Source: Sphingomonas sp. UV9
Lineage (GTDB): Bacteria; Pseudomonadota; Alphaproteobacteria; Sphingomonadales; Sphingomonadaceae
Length of the DNA: 64,000 bases
Direction: 5' to 3'
Assembly (NCBI RefSeq): GCF_004101245.1
Contig: NZ_SCIN01000004.1
Location: 211,983-275,982 of the forward strand
Part shown: positions 1-8,847 of the stretch, piece by piece
Position numbering within the stretch: the first letter of the stretch is position 1
Layout: each line of letters opens with the position of its first letter
Made by a program: the position numbers and the translations under genes
The notes under the pieces: generated by a model
What the model was told of the DNA's origin: nothing
What the model saw: the letters and a program-made list of their open reading frames with translations, nothing else
The model's database searches: none

Positions 1-98
1 CTGATGGCGGCTCGCGCCGTCTGAGGGGTCATCGTCGTCAGCAGCTGTTCCCAGTGCTCCGTCGGGCGCCAATCCGCCCGTCCAGGCAACTCCCACAT
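1..98 (-). CDS. hypothetical protein, 5' end only
   Basis: A minus-strand ATG at 98 opens 32 codons without a stop up to the window edge. The product starts MWELPGRADWRPTEHW and has a normal, Trp-rich composition. I do not recognise the family. It is divergent from the integrase that starts 75 bp away, so the two may share a promoter region. The rest of the gene lies outside the window and the call rests only on the open frame. Confidence 0.35.
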   Translation of the reverse strand, partial: MWELPGRADWRPTEHWEQLLTTMTPQTARAAI

Positions 99-172
99 CG
101 CCGCGCTGCAAAATGCCCCTGTCGGGGGCAGCCGTCGGCGTGCGTCCATTTCTCGAATCCAAGGATCTCAAT

Positions 173-1330
173 ATGCCGAAAGTCAAACTAGATAACACGT
201 TTTGCCTCGTCGCGCGCTGTCCAGAGGGCAAAGCCAAGGAAACATACTACGATACGATAACTACAGGCTTTGTGTTGGAGGTGCGATCATCCGGCGGCAA
301 GACCTACTACATGCGCTATAATGATCAGCATGATCGGCAAAGGCAGCACAAGATCGGTGTGTTCGGTGATGTTACCTTTGACCAAGCTCGAAAGGAAGCG
401 AAGAGATTAAGATCTACAATCACTCTTGGAGGAGATCCGGCAGCCGTAAAGGAAGATATCAAATCCGTGCCAACATATGCCGAGCTTGCGGAACAGCACC
501 TCGCGCATGCGAAAACATATCAGAGAAGTTATAGCACAACTGAGATGTATGTTCGCGTTCACATTTTACCCCGCTGGGGGAAGGTTCGGCTTACCGCTAT
601 CAAGCAGCAAGACGTTGCCCAATGGCTGGCGCAGAAAGCGGGCGAGGGGCTTGCACCTGCAACAGTCGAGAAAATCAGGGTCACGTTCGGGCGCTCGTTC
701 TCTTTGGCGCTTACCTGGGGCACCCCCAGTGTTACGCGGAACCCCGTGGTCGGCATCCGTCGTCCACCGATCAACAATGCGCGGGAGCGTTTTCTCAGCG
801 TCGAGGAGGCGCAGCGGCTGCAGAAGGCGGTGGCGACGTCACGCAACACGCTGCTTCCTGCCATTGTCGGCTTGCTCCTGCTGACGGGCGCGCGCGTATC
901 TGAACTGCTCAACGCTGAATGGCAGCACGTCGATCTTGAACGTCGCGCATGGCTGATCCCGACCTCCAAGACGGGCAAGTCTCGTCACGTGCCGCTGTCT
1001 CAGGCTGCTGTCAGCATTATCGAGCAGCTACCTCGGGTCGGTCGGTGCCAGTATGTTTTGCCCAACCCCGATACGCTCAAACCCTTTACGACGATCAAGC
1101 ACGCTTGGCAGAAGGCCAGGGATGACGCCGGTCTGCACGACCTGCGTATTCACGATCTTCGGCACTCGGCGGCCTCGTTCATGATCAATAGTGGGGTTGA
1201 TTTGTTCGCGGTTGGCAAGGTGCTCGGTCACGCTTCCTACCAGTCCACGCAAAGGTATTCCCACCTTGCCAACGACACTCTGCTCGCAGCGGTCGAGGCT
1301 GGCGCGGCGAAGGCCGGGTGGAAGAACTAA
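173..1330 (+). CDS. tyrosine recombinase / integrase
   Basis: A 385-residue site-specific recombinase, expected to cut and rejoin DNA at att sites for an integrative element. The N-terminal part (about 1-95) resembles the DUF4102 arm-binding domain of P4/tRNA-type integrases. A SAM-like core-binding domain spans about 100-200. The catalytic domain shows Arg241 in TGARVSELL, Lys266 in TSKTGKSRHV, His327 and Arg330 in HDLRHS, His353 in LGHAS and the nucleophile Tyr362 in QRYSHL, so the active site looks complete. The ATG at 173 (MPKVKL) is preferred over the frame opening at 113 because the extra 20 residues look non-coding. It lies about 9.3 kb left of a tRNA-Thr 3' remnant that bounds the same island; that link is inferred. 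Confidence 0.93.
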   Translation: MPKVKLDNTFCLVARCPEGKAKETYYDTITTGFVLEVRSSGGKTYYMRYNDQHDRQRQHKIGVFGDVTFDQARKEAKRLRSTITLGGDPAAVKEDIKSVPTYAELAEQHLAHAKTYQRSYSTTEMYVRVHILPRWGKVRLTAIKQQDVAQWLAQKAGEGLAPATVEKIRVTFGRSFSLALTWGTPSVTRNPVVGIRRPPINNARERFLSVEEAQRLQKAVATSRNTLLPAIVGLLLLTGARVSELLNAEWQHVDLERRAWLIPTSKTGKSRHVPLSQAAVSIIEQLPRVGRCQYVLPNPDTLKPFTTIKHAWQKARDDAGLHDLRIHDLRHSAASFMINSGVDLFAVGKVLGHASYQSTQRYSHLANDTLLAAVEAGAAKAGWKN

Positions 1331-1442
1331 CCAATTTTCCCGATCCATGCGCTGGCGTTTTGCTGGATGTGGGTCGGGAAACTCCTAAATTTTAAACGGC
1401 TTCCCTCGAACGGGAGGCCTCTACGAAAAGTGATCCCTAGAC

Positions 1443-1877
1443 ATGTCCGATACACCCAAGGCGTCTTCTACCGCCAATTTCACCATTCCGGCGAGCGCTG
1501 CTCCCTGCGCCTCGCCAATCCTGCCGCCGGTGCAAAGTGCGCTGGTACCGCCGTCCGCAGTTGAACTCGCAAAGATCGAGGTGCAACCAGCCGCAAGTGA
1601 TCGTTCAACGGCCTCGTTTAATGCGTTCTTCACTGGACTGCGTGAGATGGTCGAAGCGTGTCGTTCGACGCTGAGCAAGGCCGAGGTCGTGGCCAACGTG
1701 ATAGTGGCCTGTCTCCTTGAAGGCATCCACGAGGGATACCGCATCACGGGTATTGTTGATAAGCTCGGATTCAATCGTCAGCACGCCGGAATGACGCTTC
1801 GGCATATGACGGACGGCGGCCGAACAAGCCTTCTTTGGAAGCAAGGCGGAGATGGACTGTATTACCTGATCGATTAA
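1443..1877 (+). CDS. hypothetical protein, possible winged-helix C-terminus
   Basis: 144 residues, family not recognised. The first 55 residues are rich in Ala, Pro and Ser and probably disordered. The C-terminal half (about 65-144) has alternating helices and ends in a beta-hairpin-like segment, SLLWKQGGDGLYYLID, which resembles the wing of a winged-helix domain. That suggests DNA binding, but it is only an impression from the pattern. It follows the integrase by about 110 bp on the same strand, so it may belong to the element's own control or maintenance genes. Confidence 0.6.
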   Translation: MSDTPKASSTANFTIPASAAPCASPILPPVQSALVPPSAVELAKIEVQPAASDRSTASFNAFFTGLREMVEACRSTLSKAEVVANVIVACLLEGIHEGYRITGIVDKLGFNRQHAGMTLRHMTDGGRTSLLWKQGGDGLYYLID

Positions 1878-1990
1878 TTCGCAGGATGGCCCGAACATTC
1901 CATTCGAGGTGTTCGGGTCGATCTGTTGATTAGCGTCGAAAAGGATGGTTTTACGTTTCAAAAGCCGTCTTGCACTCATATAATCAAAGT

Positions 1991-2749
1991 ATGATTCATG
2001 ATTCTGAACGACGTCCGCGCCTAGCTGTCTTGATCGATGCCGATAACGCGTCGTCTCGCATTGCAGATCGCCTGTTTGAAGAAATTGCCGCGATAGGTGA
2101 TGCCAGTGTAAGGCGAGTCTATGGAGATTTTTCTGGCCCAAACTTAAAGGGTTGGGTAGCTGTATTGTCGAAGCATGCAATAATTGTTCAACAAAATTTT
2201 GCTCATACCACTCATAAAAATGCGTCAGATATCGCGTTAGTTATCGATGCTATGGATTTGCTTCACAGTAGCCGGTTCGACGCTTTCTGCTTGGTTTCCT
2301 CCGACAGCGATTTTACGCGGCTAGCTTCTCGGATACGCGAGCAGGGTATTGACGTTTATGGGTTTGGTGAAACCAAGACACCCGAAAGTTTTCGTAACGC
2401 CTGTAAGCAGTTCACCTACACCGAGGTTTTCTTCGACAAAAAAGAATTTGATCAACCCATTACCGATCAATGCGGTGCCAATAATGAATCGAAAGTAAGT
2501 CCTATATGGCAGCCGCCAAGCGCAGCGGTGCCGCATATTCAGGCGGCACTTGATAGTATGGATGATCAAGGCGGGTGGTATTTCCTTGGCAGTGTTGGAA
2601 GTCGAATAGTAAATCTGAAAACGGATTTTGACCATCGCCACTATGGATACGATAAATTGCTTCCTCTTATAAAGAGTACGGGTGCATTTGACGTAGATCA
2701 TCGAGACCTGTCAGTTTATATAAAGCCGATTGATAGTAAGCTGGAATAG
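1991..2749 (+). CDS. NYN domain protein with C-terminal LOTUS/OST-HTH-like domain
   Basis: 252 residues. The N-terminal 150 residues form a NYN (PIN-like) domain, a predicted metal-dependent RNase fold. Its acidic motifs are visible: LIDADNASS near the start, YGDFSGPN, NASDIALVIDAMD and SSDSDFTRLA. The last 75 residues have the layout of an OST-HTH/LOTUS RNA-binding domain. This is the architecture of bacterial LabA-like/limkain-type proteins, for which RNA cleavage or binding is proposed. I chose the ATG at 1991 over an upstream in-frame TTG at 1970. The gene is clearly richer in A and T than its neighbours, which points to transfer. No partner gene is obvious; a defence role is possible but not shown. 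Confidence 0.85.
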   Translation: MIHDSERRPRLAVLIDADNASSRIADRLFEEIAAIGDASVRRVYGDFSGPNLKGWVAVLSKHAIIVQQNFAHTTHKNASDIALVIDAMDLLHSSRFDAFCLVSSDSDFTRLASRIREQGIDVYGFGETKTPESFRNACKQFTYTEVFFDKKEFDQPITDQCGANNESKVSPIWQPPSAAVPHIQAALDSMDDQGGWYFLGSVGSRIVNLKTDFDHRHYGYDKLLPLIKSTGAFDVDHRDLSVYIKPIDSKLE

Positions 2750-3468
2750 AGGACGTACGGGTTCAAAGGCGGTGCGCTGCCGGTTCTAATGTCATACCGG
2801 CGTGCATCAGGGCGGGCTGCAAAACTGCGGGTGCGACCATCGCAACGTCGATGGCCTTTTGCTTTAGCCGCGGGCACGTCGGAGCGACGCTGAGCAGCAG
2901 TCCGGCCGGGAGGTCGAAGAACGCTTGCTGGCGTTGTTATACAGAGAAGCAATACAGCTTGCTTTCCTAACGCATCGGGCGCCTGAAGCATGGTTGACTC
3001 GGGCATCGAGGTGTTCGGGACGGTCTGCTGTTCGATTCTGATAAGCCAGGAGGCCGCTACAGCGGCACTTTGCAAAACGGGACGGTTCGGCTCCGGACAT
3101 CGCAACCATGCCTGCTGGTAGGTCTGAGCTTCAGGGTCGCCAACGGGGCCTGTCGCCGCTTTTAGTCATAAGTTTACAATTGGTTACTCGGTCATGGACA
3201 TTCCCTGGAGAATGGCGGCTCATGAACCGGAGGTCGGAGCCGACTCCAATCACAGGCGCATGTCCAGCGTTGTTCGAAAAGATCGTCCTGCGCGTGTAAT
3301 CGCGTGAACCGCATTGGCTCTGTTCCGCATCATATACATGCGGAAGGACGGTAACGGACCGGGGAGGTTGAAGAGCCTCCCCATTTCCCCTTCTGACGAC
3401 CGCGCTCGATATCGGTAGCAACCGTTAGCACGTTGACTCAATCCGCATCGTGTTCCCCGTTTGTCCGC
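2750..3468. other. 719-bp stretch without a supported gene
   Basis: Short open frames occur on both strands here, but none has a plausible start and composition or resembles a protein I know. Two loosely similar stretches, near 2,818-2,850 and 3,070-3,106, share a TGCAAAAC core followed by a CATCGCAAC core. They look like decayed repeats or an eroded gene rather than coding sequence. Confidence 0.5.
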
Positions 3469-3681
3469 ATGGAACACGCACCCGAGACGATGCGCAATGA
3501 CGCTGAACCGCTCTCTCAGACGCACCATCTGATCGCGGAAATCTTGCCAGAATTGCGTCCTGCCGAAATGCAGACGGTCTACTTTCAATGCATGGAGGAC
3601 GGTCCCGAAAGCTTGCTGGCGCCGATCGAGGCGGAGTTCGCTAAGCGCGGCTTGTCGCCCCATGCGATGACGTTCAGTTGA
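3469..3681 (+). CDS. small hypothetical protein
   Basis: 70 residues, acidic and helical, family not recognised. The core LIAEILPELRPAEMQTVYF reads like a genuine folded small protein. The ATG at 3,469 is used; ATG 3,490 is an alternative, and neither has a strong ribosome-binding site. Its TGA stop shares its last base with the ATG of the next gene, a TGATG arrangement typical of translational coupling, which supports both frames being real. Confidence 0.6.
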   Translation: MEHAPETMRNDAEPLSQTHHLIAEILPELRPAEMQTVYFQCMEDGPESLLAPIEAEFAKRGLSPHAMTFS

Positions 3682-3902
3682 TGGCGAGCGTGATAACCGC
3701 TGAACGTATCGCGGACCTGATCGAGCAGGCTCCGGGCTGGGCTCTCGTCGCGCTCACGGTGCCTCAGGAGCGGTTGAGGGCGGATGCGCGACAGCAATGG
3801 CCGGAACCCTATTGCATAGTAGTTCAAACGAGGTTTGATCCGACGACGCTATTTTGCGGTTCTCCTGCCAGGCGTGCTCTTACCGAGACAGCAATCTATT
3901 GA
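3681..3902 (+). CDS. small hypothetical protein, DUF6771-like
   Basis: 73 residues. The start MASVITAERIADLIEQAPGW and the following ALVALTVPQERLRADA match a short sphingomonad family I associate with DUF6771; function unknown. Its ATG overlaps the stop of the preceding small gene by one base, so the pair is probably co-translated. The last 20 residues after CIVVQTRFDP look less ordered. Confidence 0.6.
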   Translation: MASVITAERIADLIEQAPGWALVALTVPQERLRADARQQWPEPYCIVVQTRFDPTTLFCGSPARRALTETAIY

Positions 3903-4026
3903 ATACCGGTAATCGAGTTTTTTGGAATACAAAGATAGGACGTCGTCCTATACGGTGACTAGGTTGCGCTGACATAATACATACCCGGCACCGATGTCAG
4001 CTTATACAACATCAGCACTGTGGTGT

Positions 4027-5115
4027 TTACGGCGAAGGTGCGTCAGCCGCGATTTGATCGTCGTCACTACTCAACGATTGATCTTCGCTACGATGTATAG
4101 GGAGCGTATGATGACACGATTTGTCAAAGAGAGTCAGCTTGAACTCAGGCGCCTCTTCCGTCCTCTCAATTTTTAAGTTCAATAGCTCAGATGAGAACTG
4201 ATCTACCTCAGCAATAGGTGTCCGAACGTACTTTTCTACGAATGTCGCCATGGTTGGGCCAGCTTGGTCTTCTAAGTATGCCCACGCGTCATCACCAATA
4301 TATGCCTCACCTCCGACATCGGCAAACGCGGCGGACAAGTCCGTAAGTCGATGGCTTGTCGTTGGGTCTAGAACGAGCAAAACCGGCTTGTACCCGGAGG
4401 CTTGGCAGTCCTCTGCGAAATCAAGTTCCTCACCAAATCTGCCTTGTCCACTTGCGGCAATCGTTACTCGCAGTTTGAATTCATAAGCTAAGTCGTCGAC
4501 TACGCAATCAACCTGCCTGCCTTTGCTTCGATCGTTCCGGCGTCGGACCGGTGAATTTCTTGACCCGTAAGAACAGCCCCCCAGAACGCTGGCCAAAATC
4601 GGTTCAAACAAATAACCAGTTTCTTGTGCGGATCGGTTGTCGATATCATAGAACCACTTCCTCCAAATCATCCAGGATGCAAGCGCATTGGAGTTCAAGA
4701 TACCGAACTCTAACAATGCTCTGGGTGCAACCTGAATCATTTTGGGCAGCGGCTGCTTGGTGAGGATAAGAGAAAACTTTCGACGCCGTTTGTGTATTTG
4801 AACTAGGCATTTAAAGTACGTCGAGAAGTCTGTTACATTGTTAAGGCAAAACAAGTATACAGGGACAAAATCTTCGGTTCCAGCCTCTGAAAACCAATCC
4901 AGCGATAGATTGTAATAGCTAGTATAGTCGTCCGGAACAGTGATGGGTAGGATGGACTCATCGAAGCCAATATCGCGAAGTATGACTGACGCCAGCTTTA
5001 CTAGCTCAGTATCATCAAGGCGGACAGGAATAGCTGTCGCCATTCCCATTGTCCGTAGCTGGGTTAGGCTGGAAGATTGTTCAAGGGTCAGCCGCCCATC
5101 ACGCGATTTAGCCAT
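4027..5115 (-). CDS. type II restriction endonuclease, possibly ApaLI-like
   Basis: 362 residues. It should cut unmethylated DNA at the sequence protected by the adjacent methyltransferase. A PD-(D/E)XK-type core is visible: Asp203 in QVDCVV, then Glu212 and Lys214 in YEFKLRV, followed by TIAASGQGRF and a buried strand PVLLVLDPT. This pattern resembles the ApaLI-like restriction endonuclease family, though I cannot confirm the subfamily or the site. Its ATG overlaps the 3' end of the methyltransferase gene by 8 bp on the same strand, so the methyltransferase is made first. Base composition is below the window average, consistent with horizontal transfer. Confidence 0.8.
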   Translation of the reverse strand: MAKSRDGRLTLEQSSSLTQLRTMGMATAIPVRLDDTELVKLASVILRDIGFDESILPITVPDDYTSYYNLSLDWFSEAGTEDFVPVYLFCLNNVTDFSTYFKCLVQIHKRRRKFSLILTKQPLPKMIQVAPRALLEFGILNSNALASWMIWRKWFYDIDNRSAQETGYLFEPILASVLGGCSYGSRNSPVRRRNDRSKGRQVDCVVDDLAYEFKLRVTIAASGQGRFGEELDFAEDCQASGYKPVLLVLDPTTSHRLTDLSAAFADVGGEAYIGDDAWAYLEDQAGPTMATFVEKYVRTPIAEVDQFSSELLNLKIERTEEAPEFKLTLFDKSCHHTLPIHRSEDQSLSSDDDQIAADAPSP

Positions 5116-6394
5116 ATTGTTTGGATCTCGTTATGGTTGCCGAAGGTAGCGCCTTTAAGCGCGTCTCAGTCTTTTGAAGTGCTGGACTTTGACCGCTCGC
5201 ATCAGTCAGATGGTAACCTAGCAAGCCAGGGGTAGTCCAGTAATTGCCCGTGTCGGCGCCTGCTTGACCATCAAGGCGAACAAGCGTGCGAGCTAAAACC
5301 TCTGCTGCCAAGGGGGGGATAGCGTTTCCAATCTGGACCGATTTGGAACGTGCGGTGCCAATAAATTGAAAGGCGTCTGGGAAGCTCTGCAGCCGCGCGG
5401 TCTCACGAATGGTAAGCGGGCGTGGGGCAGTCGGATGTATAAATTCGCGAGATGCCGCTCCAGTGATAGTCGGACTTGCATTTTCGCCAACAAGCTTACG
5501 AATTCCGGCTGGTGCGCCACCCCTACGTTCGGTCGGTGTGCCATCGGCGACACGGCGGAAAGCGCGCAACCGATAACTTGCGTGCCATTCCGACTCTGGC
5601 AAGTCTCGCATCGTTTGCCCCGCCGACAATAGGGCAAACTTTGTGGCGTCCGCTTGACTGATTTTCGTAAAATGATGTGTGACCGCGACGGATCCGGCAC
5701 GCATCTGCTCGGCATAAGCATTTTGCGTTTGCTGGGTATGTGATAGGCGCTCATCAAGTCGACCTGGTTCGGGTAGATCGAGGATAGCATCATTTATAGA
5801 TGGTCCATATGGTAGCAGTGATCGGTTGTTGTGCTTGCCCGACACGTAAGAATGGGTCTGGGCGGGAAAATGGAAATGAGCGCCAACTCGATTGCCCATG
5901 ATTAGAACCCGCTTGCGGGACTGTGGAAGCCCATAACTTGCGAAGTTTATCTTCTCTACCCTGACCGCATAACCACGTGTTATAAAGGCATCAAGTAGGC
6001 TCTGAAGACTTTCGCCATCCCCGGACGTAAGCAAACCTTCTACGTTCTCAAAGATGAACCAGCGCGGATTCAAGTAGTCTACGATTTGAAGGTAATTGAA
6101 AACAAGCCGGTTGCGTGGATCATTACTGTTTCGCCGGCCTGCGGTGCTGAAACCTTGGCAGGGTGGGCCGCCAATCACTGCCAGACAATTTTTAAACGGT
6201 AGAAGTAGCTTCTTAATAGCAGTGCTGTCTTCGCTACCGAGATCAAGAACGTGAGACGGGTGATTAAGATTGGCCGCGTATGTCTGGCACGCGTCAACGT
6301 TCATATCGGCGGCAAAATCCGGTTGGACTCCTCCGTTCTTGAAACCGAGCGATAAACCGCCCGCACCTGAAAACAGGGAAACTACCTTATCCAT
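5108..6394 (-). CDS. DNA (cytosine-5-)-methyltransferase
   Basis: 428 residues. It transfers methyl from S-adenosylmethionine to C5 of cytosine. Conserved C5-methyltransferase motifs run in order: motif I FSGAGG (8-13), motif IV GGPPCQGFS with catalytic Cys79, motif VI ENV (116-118), motif VIII QSRKRV (158-163), and the late motif with IGNAIPP near the end of the catalytic domain. A target-recognition region lies between VIII and IX. The last 55 residues extend past the usual end of the family and overlap the restriction gene start. It follows ftsZ by 39 bp on the same strand, so read-through from the ftsZ promoter is possible. Confidence 0.95.
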   Translation of the reverse strand: MDKVVSLFSGAGGLSLGFKNGGVQPDFAADMNVDACQTYAANLNHPSHVLDLGSEDSTAIKKLLLPFKNCLAVIGGPPCQGFSTAGRRNSNDPRNRLVFNYLQIVDYLNPRWFIFENVEGLLTSGDGESLQSLLDAFITRGYAVRVEKINFASYGLPQSRKRVLIMGNRVGAHFHFPAQTHSYVSGKHNNRSLLPYGPSINDAILDLPEPGRLDERLSHTQQTQNAYAEQMRAGSVAVTHHFTKISQADATKFALLSAGQTMRDLPESEWHASYRLRAFRRVADGTPTERRGGAPAGIRKLVGENASPTITGAASREFIHPTAPRPLTIRETARLQSFPDAFQFIGTARSKSVQIGNAIPPLAAEVLARTLVRLDGQAGADTGNYWTTPGLLGYHLTDASGQSPALQKTETRLKALPSATITRSKQYG

Positions 6395-6433
6395 TCACGC
6401 AAACCCTAGTGGCGGTAAATAATCAAAAAGGAA

Positions 6434-7975
6434 CTATTCGTCGATGGAGCGATGGAGAAACCGCGGAACAGGCAAATCCACTCCGTCTACGCCGTCTTCC
6501 TTTGTACCGCCACGCGCTGCATTCGACATGCGTTCGAACAGCGTGCCGCCGAGCTTTACGCGCGGCGCGGCCGGAACTCCCTCGGGTGCAGCCTCGGCAC
6601 CTGGAGCGAGCCAGTGGCGACGCGCGCCGCCTTCGTCGGCAGCCGGCGTCGGTACCGGAATTGCAGTCGCAACGGGTGCGCGAGCCGGTGGCACGGAGGA
6701 TGCAGGCGCCGGACGCGCGATCGGGCCGCGGCCGTAAGGCTCGTCCCCATAAGTGCGCTGCGCCGGAACGATGGGAGCGGGGCTTGCCTGCGGCACGATC
6801 GTCTCGGTACTAAGCACGAGTTCGTCATTCGACTTGGACGACAACGGCTCTACTTCCGACGATGCGTTCAGGACGAGCGGCTCATCCTCAGCGGACGATG
6901 CAGCAGGCGTAGCGACAGGTTCGCTCGGACGGAACGACTTGTTCTCGTCGGTCTTGCGTGATCCGAAGCTGAACGAGCGGGGTGGCTCGGGTGCCTCGGG
7001 CGGACGCGCGTCGGCGTCGATACCGGTCGCGACGACCGAGACGCGGATCTTGCCTTCGAGCTCCTGGTTGAACGCCGAACCCCAGATGATGTTCGCATCG
7101 GGATCGACCAGGTCGCGGATGTGATTCGCAGCTTCGTCGACTTCGAGCAGGCGCATGTCGTCGCCGCCGGTGATCGAGATTATGACGCCCTTCGCGCCGC
7201 GCATGCTGACGCCCTCGAGCAGCGGGTTCGAGATCGCCTTTTGTGCAGCCTCGAGCGCGCGGTTGTCGCCGCTGGCCTCGCCCGTGCCCATCATCGCCAT
7301 GCCCATCTCCTGCATCACCGAACGGACGTCGGCGAAATCGAGGTTGATGAGGCCCGGCATCACCATCAGGTCGGTGATGCTGCGAACGCCCTGCTGGAGC
7401 ACCTCGTCCGCCATCGTGAACGCTTCCTTGAAGGTCGTGTTCGCGTCGGCGATGAGGAACAGGTTCTGGTTCGGTATGACGATCAGCGTATCGACATGCT
7501 TCTGCAGCTCCTCGATGCCGCTTTCAGCACTCTTCGCGCGACGATTGCCCTCAAATGCGAATGGCTTCGTCACGACGCCTACGGTCAGGATACCCATGTC
7601 GCGTGCTGCTTTGGCGATGACCGGCGCTGCACCCGTACCCGTGCCGCCGCCCATGCCGGCGGTGATGAAGCACATGTGTGCGCCTTCGAGCAGCTTTGCG
7701 AGTTGGTCGATCGTCTCTTCAGCCGCGGCGCGACCGATCTCTGGACGCGAACCGGCACCAAGGCCCTGAGTTATTTTGGTGCCTAGCTGAATGCGCTGCG
7801 GCGCGGTCGACTGCTTTAACGCCTGCGCGTCGGTGTTTGCCACGAGGAAATCGACGCCCTGTACGTCGGCCCGCATCATGTTGGCGATCGCGTTGCCCCC
7901 AGCACCACCAACCCCAATCACCGCAATGCGAGGAGCCAGATCGTCCATCTCTGGGCTAAGAAACTCGATACTCAT
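6434..7975 (-). CDS. ftsZ: cell division protein FtsZ, outside any dcw cluster
   Basis: 513 residues. FtsZ is the tubulin-like GTPase that forms the cytokinetic ring at midcell. The N-terminal GTPase core is complete: GVGGAGGNAI near 21-30, the tubulin signature GGGTGTG at 109-115, and the T7 synergy loop NLDFADV at 211-217. A long Pro/Ala/Glu-rich linker (about 330-490) leads to a C-terminal peptide containing VPRFLHR, the kind of tail that binds FtsA or ZipA-like partners. The ATG at 7,975 (MSIEFLSPEM) has a GGAG box about 7 nt upstream. None of the usual neighbours (ftsQ, ftsA, ddl, murC, lpxC) is here; it sits between a restriction system and gene debris. It may be a second copy. Confidence 0.96.
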   Translation of the reverse strand: MSIEFLSPEMDDLAPRIAVIGVGGAGGNAIANMMRADVQGVDFLVANTDAQALKQSTAPQRIQLGTKITQGLGAGSRPEIGRAAAEETIDQLAKLLEGAHMCFITAGMGGGTGTGAAPVIAKAARDMGILTVGVVTKPFAFEGNRRAKSAESGIEELQKHVDTLIVIPNQNLFLIADANTTFKEAFTMADEVLQQGVRSITDLMVMPGLINLDFADVRSVMQEMGMAMMGTGEASGDNRALEAAQKAISNPLLEGVSMRGAKGVIISITGGDDMRLLEVDEAANHIRDLVDPDANIIWGSAFNQELEGKIRVSVVATGIDADARPPEAPEPPRSFSFGSRKTDENKSFRPSEPVATPAASSAEDEPLVLNASSEVEPLSSKSNDELVLSTETIVPQASPAPIVPAQRTYGDEPYGRGPIARPAPASSVPPARAPVATAIPVPTPAADEGGARRHWLAPGAEAAPEGVPAAPRVKLGGTLFERMSNAARGGTKEDGVDGVDLPVPRFLHRSIDE

Positions 7976-8302
7976 CGCGCAGCTCCGCAAAATTTGATGC
8001 TCCAGCAGCTGCAAATTAACATTCCGCAACGGCCGTGATCATATCGCTCTAACCGATATCGCGCTTTAAGTCGGCATGTTAACTGTATTCCGATGCTCGG
8101 TAACGTCGAGCCTCTAGGGCAGGTTTCGTCCCGCACAATCACGCTCGTGATATGGCGCTTGATGGCGGCCGAACGGAGCGTAGGCCTAATGGATGGTCAG
8201 GTGGAGCAGCTTCGTTCGCCATCGCAAAGCAAGGAGTTGGCGCTGGGCGCCCAGGGTAACGAAGCGCTTGATCCCTGCCTATAAATTGTCGTTGCAGGAT
8301 GA

Positions 8303-8683
8303 ATCGGCTTGGTCTGCAAAGCTATGGGTGTGGATACGAGAGCAACGCCATCGCCCAATCTCGCCTTCACCCGGTCAACAGGGTTGGCAACGCATCCGGG
8401 GTACGGGAGCGCAGTCGAGTTGTGTGCCCCAGTACACGAACTATTTATCGAAGCGATTCGGCCCCGCTTCTTGATGACTTTTGGAAATCTCGATCATTTC
8501 AAGGCTGGGGTAAAAATTCTTTTCATCGAAAGTTGCGATGCTAAGCATGGCAATTGGAAGGCTCATCGCGGCAAGGCATTAGCATTTGGGCGCGAGGTCG
8601 CATTTGGAAACATTCCCCATATGTCACTCTGGGCGAGCGACAGCCGCGAGGACGTGGTCAGTTGGGCAATCTCGGGCTTGTGA
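8303..8683 (+). pseudogene. probable gene remnant, C-terminal part
   Basis: The frame reads sensibly from about 8,410 to its stop at 8,683. It contains a Val-His-Glu helix, FLMTFGN, and a tail around NIPHMSLWASDSREDV. The pattern (leave the site, TFGN strand, then His in PHMS) reminds me of the C-terminal half of uracil-DNA-glycosylase-fold proteins, but this is weak. There is no convincing start: only TTG codons are available and the frame is closed by TGA at 8,300. The upstream sequence looks unrelated. I treat it as a truncated gene. Confidence 0.35.
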
Positions 8684-8847
8684 CGCTACCACCGCCGCCG
8701 AAATAATCGCGTCACGATGACGACAAGTCTGATAACGGTGATGAAGGTACTGGCGGACGTCTAACTGTTCATAGCTTGGACGGGGCCAGCGAGATCAATC
8801 AGTGCCAACAGGCATTACGTTATACTACTTTCGAGAGGGGAAACATC

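Noticed and set aside
7121..7786. Plus-strand open frame of 221 codons
   Set aside because: Opposite the conserved GTPase core of ftsZ; His/Arg-rich with no domain.
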